From Lachnospiraceae bacterium (GTDB lineage Bacteria; Bacillota; Clostridia; Lachnospirales; Lachnospiraceae), in assembly GCA_022796795.1 (NCBI GenBank), contig JAAWJI010000014.1, forward strand, positions 1-64,000: a stretch of 64,000 nucleotides of DNA, in the 5' to 3' direction. Numbering within the stretch: the stretch's first letter is position 1; each line of letters opens with the position of its first letter. A program made the position numbers and the translations under genes. Under the pieces are notes generated by a model that ran no database searches, was not told the origin of the DNA, and saw only the letters and a program-made list of their open reading frames with translations. This document shows positions 27,714 to 36,608 of this stretch, piece after piece.

Positions 27714-28139
27714 TCAGGACAGATTTAACAGGATGATTCCGGCCAGGATAATGAGAAAGCAGGGGATCCGTTTGGTGGAAAAGGCCACTTTGGGAACCTG
27801 GAACATGCCGTAATGGTCAATAACCGCAGAGATAAAAAGCTGTCCGGCCACAGACAGACAGGTGGTGGCTGCGGCTCCCAGGATTCCCACGCAGTAGCTG
27901 CTGACGGATACCAGAAAAACCCCGAAGAATCCGGCGGAATACAGATACCAGGGCATGCCCCGCAGGGTAATCCTTTTGCGTACAAACAGAGCGATATAGA
28001 GAGCCAGCAGCATGCCGCCGGTTACATGGACCACCAGGGTGACTCCGAACAATCCGATAAAATCCGATAAAAGGCCGTTGAAGCTTAGCATGGCAGACTG
28101 CAGCATGCCGGCCAGAAGGACCAGAAGGGAATACAGCAT
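27714..28139 (-). CDS. DMT-type transporter, YdcZ family (paired half)
   Basis: 141 aa: MPWYLYSAGFFGVFLVSVSSYCVGILGAAATTCLSVAGQLFISAVIDHYG. Confidence 0.8.
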   Translation of the reverse strand: MLYSLLVLLAGMLQSAMLSFNGLLSDFIGLFGVTLVVHVTGGMLLALYIALFVRKRITLRGMPWYLYSAGFFGVFLVSVSSYCVGILGAAATTCLSVAGQLFISAVIDHYGMFQVPKVAFSTKRIPCFLIILAGIILLNLS

Positions 28140-28508
28140 GGGAAACCTCCTTGCATTTGCTTTTGTGTTTGGCTTTGCCTTACTTTATCGAAAAAGCAGG
28201 AGATCGTCAAGAATTTCCGGGCAGAAAGTGAAAATCTGTGAGAAATCTCATATTGATAAATAATGGCGATTTTCCATAAAATCCGGCAGCAGAACAAGAA
28301 CGTGATTTGCCAATGTTATGGGGAACAGAGTGAATCGTAGCTAAAAATTCGAAAATACACGCATTTCTGCGGAAAAGATTGTAGAAATTCGTAGAAGTTT
28401 ATGGTATACTTATTCTATTATGAATGGCGTCCGGAAAAAACGCTTTTTTTGAGATTTTTCTTTTAGGAAAAGGCTGGAAAGGCCTGAGACGCCGGAAAAG
28501 GAGGGTTT

Positions 28509-29216
28509 ATGTCAACACCACATAATGCGGCGAAAATGGGAGATATTGCCGAGACAGTTTTACTGCCCGGGGATCCGCTGAGGGCAAAATTTATTGCAGA
28601 GAATTTCCTTACAGATCCGGTTCAGTTCAATTCCGTGCGTAATATGTTTGGCTATACCGGAACCTATGAGGGGAAAAAGGTATCTGTCATGGGGACAGGC
28701 ATGGGCTGCGCGTCTATCGGAATCTACAGTTATGAGCTGATTCATATGTATGGGGTAAAAAATCTTATCCGCATTGGTTCCTGCGGAGCCATGAAGGAGG
28801 AGGTAAAGCTTGGTGATATTGTTATGGCGGCCGGCGCCAGCACAGACACCAATTACGCCCATCAGTATCAGCTTCCGGGCACCTTTTCGGCCGTTGCCTC
28901 CTATGGACTTCTCAGCAAGGCTGTGGAGGAAGCCGAGAAAAACCAGTTCCCCTACGTGGTGGGAAATGTGGTTTCCTCCGACGTATTTTACGGGGAGACC
29001 GAGGAGTGGAAGATCTGGGCGAAAATGGGCGTACTGGCAGCGGAAATGGAAAGCTTTGCCCTGTACTGCAATGCAGCCCGGGCAGGAGTCCATGCGCTGG
29101 CCATCTTTACGGTATCCGATTCCATGGTATCCCATGAGGAAATGTCCGCCCAGGAGCGTCAGACTGGCTTTACCAATATGATGAAGGTGGCTCTGGGAGT
29201 GGCCGCAAAGGTATGA
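28509..29216 (+). CDS. deoD: Purine-nucleoside phosphorylase, DeoD type
   Basis: MSTPHNAAKMGDIAETVLLPGDPLRAKFIAENFL, MGTGMGCASIGIYSYELI, EMESFALY. Confidence 0.97.
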   Translation: MSTPHNAAKMGDIAETVLLPGDPLRAKFIAENFLTDPVQFNSVRNMFGYTGTYEGKKVSVMGTGMGCASIGIYSYELIHMYGVKNLIRIGSCGAMKEEVKLGDIVMAAGASTDTNYAHQYQLPGTFSAVASYGLLSKAVEEAEKNQFPYVVGNVVSSDVFYGETEEWKIWAKMGVLAAEMESFALYCNAARAGVHALAIFTVSDSMVSHEEMSAQERQTGFTNMMKVALGVAAKV

Positions 29217-30619
29217 AGAGAGCGTGGGAATTAGCGGGAGATCTGTATTGGAATGCAAAGCCGGTAATCCGTTCTGAGGAGGAGCAGACTTGGACGGCCA
29301 ATCTGGAGACGCAGCGGTTTTATGACCAGATCCTAAGCTTAGACTGGGGCAGCAATGTGCCTGGCTCCGGAGCGCCGGAATGTATTATGACGGCCGCCAT
29401 ACAGGCCTTGGAAAATCGGGGGTATCGGGCCTCGGAGCGGGCCTATGAGCTTCTGGAGGAAGGGCTGGCGGCCCGAAAGGCGGAAGATTTTATCCGGCTC
29501 CAGCAGGTTTCCGCAGAGCTTCGCTATGAGCTTGCCAGGGCGGAGAAAGACGAGTCTTCCACCTATTGGAGCTATGGGCAGTACGATTCCTTTGCCGCTT
29601 ATGAGAAAGCCGTAAGCTTTCCAGAGGCCCGGCCTGTGGACCTGGAGGCGCCCCGGTTTCGGGAGCAGCTGAAAGGCGCCTGGCTGTCTCAGCTCATCGG
29701 CGCGGCTATGGGTACTATGGTGGAGGGGTATACCTCCCAAAACCTTTACGAAGCCTTTGGAGAGGTGTACGAGTATCTGCGGGAGCCCAACACCTACAAC
29801 GACGATATCACTTACGAGCTGGCCTTTTTGGACGCTTTTTCCAAATATGGATATAACCTAACCTCCAGGGAGATTGCCCTGGCCTGGGCAGGGCTTATTC
29901 CCTGCGGCTGGTCTGCGGAGGAGATTGCTCTACGCAATATCAAAAATGGAATTCTGCCTCCCGAGAGCGGTACGTACCGAAATCCTTTTAATGAGTGGAT
30001 CGGCGCTCAGATGAAGGGCGGTATCTGCGGCCTGGCCGCTCCGGGAGACGCCAAGCTTGCGGCCAGGCTTGCCTGGGCTGACGGGGAAGTGGCTCATGCC
30101 AATAACGGAATTTTGGGCGAGGTCTTCAATGCGGTGCTGACTTCTCTGGCTTTCACAGAGCAGGATGTGCGCCATCTTGTGCGCCGTGCAATAGACCTGA
30201 TCCCGGCGGACAGTGAATACTACGCCGTGGTTTCCTTTGCCTGGGACTGCTGTGAGAAATATGAGGATTGGCATCTGGCCCTGGCGGACTGCCAGGAACA
30301 GTATAAGACCTATAACTGGATTCACGCCTATCCCAACGCCTGCTGTGAAGTGATTGCGCTTTACTATGGGAACGGCGATTATACAAAAACCCTCCACATC
30401 GTGACCATGTGCGGCGTGGATGTGGACTGCAACGCAGGTATGATTATGCCGATACTGGCAATTCAACAGGGAATGGGTATCATTCCAAAAAAACTGATTC
30501 ATCCGGCATTTTCCCAGCTGATCACGTATATGCGAGGGATGCGAAGGATCGGGCTGGAAGAATTGGTAGACGATACTTTAAATAGCATTTTACATGCAAA
30601 AAAACAAGGAGGAGACTAA
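29213..30619 (+). CDS. ADP-ribosylglycohydrolase family protein
   Basis: LKGAWLSQLIGAAMGTMVEG, YNDDITYELAFL, GVDVDCNAGMIMPILAIQQG (ARH-type Asp motifs); ATGA overlap with deoD. Confidence 0.82.
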   Translation: MKRAWELAGDLYWNAKPVIRSEEEQTWTANLETQRFYDQILSLDWGSNVPGSGAPECIMTAAIQALENRGYRASERAYELLEEGLAARKAEDFIRLQQVSAELRYELARAEKDESSTYWSYGQYDSFAAYEKAVSFPEARPVDLEAPRFREQLKGAWLSQLIGAAMGTMVEGYTSQNLYEAFGEVYEYLREPNTYNDDITYELAFLDAFSKYGYNLTSREIALAWAGLIPCGWSAEEIALRNIKNGILPPESGTYRNPFNEWIGAQMKGGICGLAAPGDAKLAARLAWADGEVAHANNGILGEVFNAVLTSLAFTEQDVRHLVRRAIDLIPADSEYYAVVSFAWDCCEKYEDWHLALADCQEQYKTYNWIHAYPNACCEVIALYYGNGDYTKTLHIVTMCGVDVDCNAGMIMPILAIQQGMGIIPKKLIHPAFSQLITYMRGMRRIGLEELVDDTLNSILHAKKQGGD

Positions 30620-30620
30620 T

Positions 30621-31766
30621 ATGAAAAAGGTATTAGCAATGCTGCTGGTATTTTCCATGGCTTGTTCCATGATTGCCTGCGGCAAAAAAGAGGAGAATCC
30701 TGCACCCGCCACAGAGGGGAGCAGTGATGCGGAGGCTCCTGCAGAGACACCTGCTGAGGGAGAGCCGGCTGCTTCCGGAGAGACCTACAAGGCAGCTCTT
30801 TTGTTAAACGGAAACCTGGGCGACAAGTCCTTCTACGATTCCGCAAACGAAGGCTTGACCAGACTGCGGGACGAGCTGGGTGCAGATGTGTTTGACTTCA
30901 AGGTAGAGCAGATGGGCGGAACAGATGCAGATCAGCCTAAATGGGAGCCCACGCTTCTGGATTACTGCGATTCCGGCGAATATGATGTTATCATCATGGG
31001 AACCTGGCAGATGGCAGATCCTCTTGCAAAAGCAGCCGTTGAGTATCCGGATCAGAAGTTTATGTTCTTCGACGAGCAGTTTGACTTTGCAGGAAATGGG
31101 GATCCTCAGAATATCTACAATATTCTGTACAAGCAGAATGAGGTATCCTACCTGGTTGGCGCTGCAGCAGCTATGATGACCACAGACGCTTCCTTTGAGG
31201 GCGTTGATCCCGCAACCAAGAAGATCGGTTTCCTGGGCGGCATGGACAATGCAGTTATCAACGATTTCTTAAAGGGATACGAGCAGGGCGCTCACGACAT
31301 TGATCCTGAGATAGAGGTTGTCGTTGCATGGGTTGGCGACTTTGTAAACTCCGCACAGGGCAAGGAGCTGGCTCTGGCACAGTATCAGAATGGTGTTGAC
31401 GTTGGATACAACGTAGCAGGAAACGCAGGCCTCGGACAGATTGAGGCGGCCGGCGACACGGGTCTTTATGCATTTGGCGTGGACTCTGACCAGGCTGCTC
31501 TGCTTCCCCAGTATGCAGACAGAATTCCCACCTCTGCACTGAAGAACGTAGGAAACTCCCTGTACCGCGCGATCAAGCTTGATCTGGAAGGCCAGCTGAC
31601 CTACGGTACCACAGAGGTGCTTGGTTTTGCCGAGGGCGGCGTGGAGCTTGTAAAAGACGCTCACTATGAGGAGATGCTTCCTGAGAATATCCGCACCAAG
31701 CTTGACGAGCTGGAAAAGGATATCATCGATGGAAAGATCATTGTAGATACAGCTATCGAAAGATAA
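30621..31766 (+). CDS. BMP family ABC transporter substrate-binding lipoprotein (nucleoside-type)
   Basis: MKKVLAMLLVFSMACSMIACGKK lipobox; AALLLNGNLGDKSFYDSANEGL; GVDSDQAALLPQYADRIPTSALKNVGNSLY. Confidence 0.92.
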   Translation: MKKVLAMLLVFSMACSMIACGKKEENPAPATEGSSDAEAPAETPAEGEPAASGETYKAALLLNGNLGDKSFYDSANEGLTRLRDELGADVFDFKVEQMGGTDADQPKWEPTLLDYCDSGEYDVIIMGTWQMADPLAKAAVEYPDQKFMFFDEQFDFAGNGDPQNIYNILYKQNEVSYLVGAAAAMMTTDASFEGVDPATKKIGFLGGMDNAVINDFLKGYEQGAHDIDPEIEVVVAWVGDFVNSAQGKELALAQYQNGVDVGYNVAGNAGLGQIEAAGDTGLYAFGVDSDQAALLPQYADRIPTSALKNVGNSLYRAIKLDLEGQLTYGTTEVLGFAEGGVELVKDAHYEEMLPENIRTKLDELEKDIIDGKIIVDTAIER

Positions 31767-31788
31767 AAAAGAAATGAAATGCTGAAGG

Positions 31789-31822
31789 GATAGATATCCT
31801 GCCGTTTGGCAGGATATCTGTC
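31789..31822 (+). promoter_or_regulatory. Intercistronic hairpin between BMP lipoprotein and ATPase genes
   Basis: GATAGATATCCTGCC-GTTT-GGCAGGATATCTGTC: 15-bp stem with one G-U pair; no downstream T-tract. Confidence 0.7.
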
Positions 31823-31865
31823 TTCAAAGACCTTTCATGGGGGAGAAAGACTGGGAGAAGGACAG

Positions 31866-33428
31866 GTGACTTGCTTGGGAAAAAATATTATATTGCAGAT
31901 GAATCACATTATGAAAATCTATTCCAACGGCGTGGTCGCCAATGAGGACGTGAGCATTGAGCTGGAAAAAGGTGAGATTCATGCTCTGTTAGGCGAAAAC
32001 GGCGCTGGAAAAAGTACGTTGATGAAGGTTCTGTTTGGAATCGAGAGCCCGGATGAAGGGCAGATCGTCTTAAACGGACAGGAGACCACCATCAAGTCGC
32101 CCCAGGATGCCATCAGCAAGGGGATCGGTATGGTACATCAGCATTTTATGCTGGTGCCGTCCCTGACAGTTGCGGAAAATATTATTCTGGGCGTGGAGCC
32201 GAAGAAAAAAGGCGTATTTATCGATATGGACAAGGCAGTTTCCGTGGCAGAGGAGATTGCAAAAAAGTATAACTTTGACATTGACGTAAAAGAAAAGGTA
32301 GAAGAGATTCCGGTAGGAATCAAACAAAAGGTGGAGATTTTAAAGGCTCTCTACAGAGGCGCGGATATTCTCATCCTGGATGAGCCTACCGCCGTGCTGA
32401 CGCCCCAGGAGACGGACGAGCTGTTTGTGCAGCTGGAAAAGCTTAAGGAAAACGGGCACACCATTATTTTTATTTCCCATAAACTGGACGAGATCAAGAA
32501 GATCTGCGACCGGGCCACCATTATGCGAAGCGGAAAGAGCATGGGAACCTATGAGGTAAAGGATATTACCACAGAGGACATGTCCCGTCTCATGGTGGGC
32601 AGGGATGTAATCCTGACATTTGAAAAAGAACCGGCCAAGCCTTCCAAGGTACTCTTAAAAGTACGGAATCTGTCTGTGAATAACGGACAGGGCGTACTGA
32701 AGGTGGATGACTTATCCTTTGACCTGCGGGGAGGGGAAATCCTAGGAATCGCAGGCGTTGAGGGGAATGGACAGACAGAGCTTATAGATTCCCTGACCGG
32801 ATTGAATAAGAACTATAGAGGAAAAATCTTTATTAAGGATACGGATATCGAGAAGAGCAGCATCAAGGAGATCCGCGATCTGAAGCTAGGGCATATTCCC
32901 GAGGACCGCATGACAAGCGGCTGTGCGGGAAATTTGGGGATTCTGGAAAATCTCTTTTCCAACCAGTATGAAAATCCGGAATATTCCGGAAAAATGCTGT
33001 TGAAGACCAAAAGGATTCAGGAGCGCTCTAACGAGCTGATCAAAGAATATCTGGTGAAGTGCAAATCCTTCCGCCAGAATGTGGGCATGCTTTCCGGCGG
33101 AAATATCCAAAAGGTGATTGTGGCCAGGGAATTTTCCACAGATCCGGATATTATCATTGCCAACCAGCCTACCCGGGGCGTGGACGTGGGAGCTGCAGAA
33201 TTTATCCGGAAACGACTGCTGGAGTTCCGGGATGCAGGCTGCGCCGTGCTGCTGATTTCCGCAGACTTAAACGAAGTCTTTTCCCTGAGCGACCGTCTGG
33301 CTGCCATGTACAAGGGAAAATTTGCCGGTATGTTTACGGATGTATCTGCTGTGACCGAGGAAGAGCTGGGTCAGTACATGCTGGGATTAAAGCACCAGGA
33401 AGAACAGGAGGGCATGATCTATGAATAA
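31866..33428 (+). CDS. ABC transporter ATP-binding protein (dual ABC domain, nucleoside/BMP type)
   Basis: LLGENGAGKSTLMKVLFGI, LDEPTAVLTPQE, second domain GVEGNGQTELIDSLTG, MLSGGNIQKVIVARE. Start uncertain (GTG 31866 or ATG 31899). Confidence 0.93.
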   Translation: MTCLGKNIILQMNHIMKIYSNGVVANEDVSIELEKGEIHALLGENGAGKSTLMKVLFGIESPDEGQIVLNGQETTIKSPQDAISKGIGMVHQHFMLVPSLTVAENIILGVEPKKKGVFIDMDKAVSVAEEIAKKYNFDIDVKEKVEEIPVGIKQKVEILKALYRGADILILDEPTAVLTPQETDELFVQLEKLKENGHTIIFISHKLDEIKKICDRATIMRSGKSMGTYEVKDITTEDMSRLMVGRDVILTFEKEPAKPSKVLLKVRNLSVNNGQGVLKVDDLSFDLRGGEILGIAGVEGNGQTELIDSLTGLNKNYRGKIFIKDTDIEKSSIKEIRDLKLGHIPEDRMTSGCAGNLGILENLFSNQYENPEYSGKMLLKTKRIQERSNELIKEYLVKCKSFRQNVGMLSGGNIQKVIVAREFSTDPDIIIANQPTRGVDVGAAEFIRKRLLEFRDAGCAVLLISADLNEVFSLSDRLAAMYKGKFAGMFTDVSAVTEEELGQYMLGLKHQEEQEGMIYE

Positions 33429-34488
33429 TGCAAAACGTTTTGATCTGCTGCGTATGCTTTTTGCCATACTGGTGGCGCTGCTGATCTCCTTTGTAATTAT
33501 TTTCTTTATCAGTGAAGAGCCGCTGACAGCCATCTTTACCTTGATAACAGGGCCTTTCCGAAGCAAGAGAAATCTGGGAAATGTGGTGGAGTCCATGATT
33601 CCCCTGATCTTTACGGGCACAGGCGTTTGTATTATGTTTTCTGCAAACCAGATCAACCTGGCAACAGACGGCGGATTCCATCTGGGCGGCCTGGTGGCTG
33701 CTTTTGTAGTGCTAAAATTTGGACTGCCTGCAGGCCTCAGCCCTGTGGTGGCTCTGTTTCTGGCAGCTATGGCAGGCGCCGTGTTCTGCACCATTCCTGC
33801 TCTGATGAAGGTAAAGACAAGCTCCCCGGAGCTGGTGTCCTCCCTGATGCTGAATTACATATCCCAGTGGCTGTGTACCTTTATTCTCATGCGTTTCCTG
33901 CAGGATCCAAGCGTGGGCTCCGCATCCCACAAGCTGCCGGAGAGCGCTGCCCTGCCTGTTATTGTGGGGGGAACCAATATTCACATCGGACTTATAATTG
34001 CTCTTGTGGTAGCGGTTTTGGGCTATGTGTTCCTGTATAAGACAAAGACCGGCTATGAGCTGCGCCTCACGGGTGAAAACGAGGCTTTTGCCCGCTATTC
34101 CGGCATCAATATTGTAAAGGTAATCCTGGTTTCTCAGATGGTGGGCGGTATCGTGGCAGGACTTGGCGGCGGCGTGGAGCTTTTAGGCCCCATTTATCCT
34201 AGGTTTTCCTGGTTATCCCTTTTGGGCTATGGATGGGATGCCATTATCATCTGTACCCTGGCCAAGAAGAATCCTCTGTACACCCCTCTGGCAGCTCTGT
34301 TTTTGGCGTATCTTCGTACCGGCGCTTCCATCATGGCCCGCTATACGGATGTAACGCTGGAGATCGTACAGATCACCCAAGGCATTATCATTATGCTGGT
34401 GGTGGCAGAACAGTTCTTAAGCGGCATGAAGCATCGCATGATTGCAAAGGAAGCCCGGGCTTCCTTAAAAGAAGAGGAGGTGGCCTAA
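33421..34488 (+). CDS. ABC transporter permease (nucleoside type)
   Basis: 8-nt overlap with ATPase; GPFRSKRNLGNVVESMIPLIFTGTGVCIMFSANQINLATDGGFHLGG, RLTGENEAFARYSGI. Confidence 0.92.
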   Translation: MNNAKRFDLLRMLFAILVALLISFVIIFFISEEPLTAIFTLITGPFRSKRNLGNVVESMIPLIFTGTGVCIMFSANQINLATDGGFHLGGLVAAFVVLKFGLPAGLSPVVALFLAAMAGAVFCTIPALMKVKTSSPELVSSLMLNYISQWLCTFILMRFLQDPSVGSASHKLPESAALPVIVGGTNIHIGLIIALVVAVLGYVFLYKTKTGYELRLTGENEAFARYSGINIVKVILVSQMVGGIVAGLGGGVELLGPIYPRFSWLSLLGYGWDAIIICTLAKKNPLYTPLAALFLAYLRTGASIMARYTDVTLEIVQITQGIIIMLVVAEQFLSGMKHRMIAKEARASLKEEEVA

Positions 34489-35406
34489 ATGTTAGAGAGT
34501 TTACTGTCTCCTGAGTTCTTTAACGCCATACTGCGTGCAACCACACCCATTTTATTTGCCGCCCTGGCGGCCTCTGTGGCTTCCAAGGCTGGTATTACAA
34601 ACATGGCTCTGGAAGGAATTATGCTGTTTTCCGCCCTTTTTGGAGTGATTTTCTCCGCCATGACCGGAAACTTTTTCACAGGATTGATTCTGACCATGGT
34701 AATCGGCGGCGTGATCGGCTGGTTTCTGGCCTTCTTTGTACTGAACTTAAAGACGGATGAGATTCTGGCTGCTGTGGCCATTAACCTGATAGCCACAGGA
34801 GGAACCGTACTTCTGATGCTGGCCGTATCCGGAGACCGGGGCTCCTCCACGTCCATAGCCAGCTTTTCGGCTCCGCGGATTGCGATCCCACTCATTGATA
34901 AGATTCCGTTTCTGGGAGAGATTATCTCTGGACAGAATCTCATGACCTATCTGGCTATCCTGGCAGTAATCATCATGCATCTCTTTATGTATAAGACGCC
35001 GCTGGGACTAAAGATTCGCGCGGTGGGAGAGAATAAGAATGCGGCGGAATCTGTGGGAATCAGTTCCCGCAAGATCCAGTATATTGCCCTGATATTAAGC
35101 GGTGTGCTGGCCAGTATGGGTGGATTCTTTATGTCCGGCGGCTATATGAACATGTTTACGAAGGACATGTCCGCAGGCCGGGGCTATATTGCTCTGGCTG
35201 CCAGCGCTATGGGTGGAAATACCCCCATTGGAGCCGCCCTGGTATCCCTCCTCTTTGGAGCGGCCCAGGCTCTGGGCAATATGATGCAGCTTACGGAGAT
35301 TCCTCACGAGCTGATTCAGATGGTGCCCTATTTGACCACCCTCATAGGACTTGGCATCTACAGCTATTCTGTCAAGAAGCGTAAGGAGAAACTGGCTGGA
35401 AAATAA
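34489..35406 (+). CDS. ABC transporter permease (nucleoside type)
   Basis: TPILFAALAASVASKAGITNMALEGIMLFSALFGV, IRAVGENKNAAESVGIS. Confidence 0.92.
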   Translation: MLESLLSPEFFNAILRATTPILFAALAASVASKAGITNMALEGIMLFSALFGVIFSAMTGNFFTGLILTMVIGGVIGWFLAFFVLNLKTDEILAAVAINLIATGGTVLLMLAVSGDRGSSTSIASFSAPRIAIPLIDKIPFLGEIISGQNLMTYLAILAVIIMHLFMYKTPLGLKIRAVGENKNAAESVGISSRKIQYIALILSGVLASMGGFFMSGGYMNMFTKDMSAGRGYIALAASAMGGNTPIGAALVSLLFGAAQALGNMMQLTEIPHELIQMVPYLTTLIGLGIYSYSVKKRKEKLAGK

Positions 35407-35605
35407 GCAAGAGTCCTGTGGAAATCCATATTTTCTAAAGCTTAAAAGTATGAAAACGGGGATTCTCTTTTGGGCGAGGCTGCTTGGGCCTTGGCTGAAA
35501 GAAGAGATCTCCGTATTGTAAAATTGTGAAAAGCACCGAACGTGGCGTCCATGGATGTCTCCAGATTCGGCGTTTCTTAAAAACAAAAAGAAGGGATGGT
35601 CTCTG

Positions 35606-36550
35606 ATGAAGAAACGGAAGATTTGGATCGACTGTGATCCGGGCATTGATGATGCTTTTGCCATTTCCCTGGCTGCAGCCTGCCAGGATCAGCTGGAAAT
35701 TCTGGGAATCAGCACAGTAGCCGGGAATCAGAGCATTGAACGGGTCACAGAAAACGCCCGGAAGCTTACGGCATTTCTGGGAATTCCCCAGGTACCGGTA
35801 GCGCAGGGCTCAGCCTGCCCCTTGGTGCGGGAAATGATTTCCGCCGCCCATGTACACGGAAGCACAGGCCTGGGAGATTGCAGTCTGCCGGAAACGGAAA
35901 AAAAGGTGGTTTCGGAAAATGGAATTCTGTATCTGGCAAAAGCTCTGTTGTCCCTTCCTGAGGGAGAGCAGGCCACACTGGTTCCTATCGGCCCCTTAAC
36001 GAATATTGCTTTGCTGTTTCGGACCTTTCCTGAGGTGCGGGAAAAAATTGAGGGAATCTGTCTCATGGGCGGAGCAGCCGTAGGCGGGAATGTGACAGCC
36101 ACAGGAGAATTCAACATCTGGGAAGATCCGGAAGCGGCCCAGGTGGTGTTTTCCAGTGGAATTCCTCTTGTCATGTGCGGGCTGGACGTGACCGGCCGCT
36201 GCGGCCTGAACCGGGAGCATGCAAAACAGCTGCTGGAGAGCAAAAGTCCGGTGCAGAAAGCCCTGGGGGAAATGGTTTCCTTTTATTTGAAAAGTCCGGC
36301 ATACCAGAACAAGTCCCAGGCAGCCATTCATGATGCGGTGACCATCACCTATCTGCTGCATCCGGAATGGTTTGAGGGCAGAGCTATACATGTGGAAGTA
36401 GATTGCTCAGAGGGGAAAAATCGTGGAATGACGGTCTGTGATTTCCGCACGAGCGCGGAAGGAGACTATCCGGTGACTGTGCTGCTTGACGTGGAGGCGG
36501 AACGGGTGCAGGAATTCTGGATGGAGAAGCTTACCGGAACGAGGTGGTGA
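35606..36550 (+). CDS. Nucleoside hydrolase (IunH/Rih family)
   Basis: KIWIDCDPGIDDAFAISLA, GPLTNIALL, GLDVTGRCGL, IHDAVTITYLLHPE. Confidence 0.94.
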   Translation: MKKRKIWIDCDPGIDDAFAISLAAACQDQLEILGISTVAGNQSIERVTENARKLTAFLGIPQVPVAQGSACPLVREMISAAHVHGSTGLGDCSLPETEKKVVSENGILYLAKALLSLPEGEQATLVPIGPLTNIALLFRTFPEVREKIEGICLMGGAAVGGNVTATGEFNIWEDPEAAQVVFSSGIPLVMCGLDVTGRCGLNREHAKQLLESKSPVQKALGEMVSFYLKSPAYQNKSQAAIHDAVTITYLLHPEWFEGRAIHVEVDCSEGKNRGMTVCDFRTSAEGDYPVTVLLDVEAERVQEFWMEKLTGTRW

Positions 36551-36608
36551 GCAGCGGAAAATTTTGCTGTTCTGCCGACGCCGGAATCTATGCTGAGGGT
36601 AGACAAGA

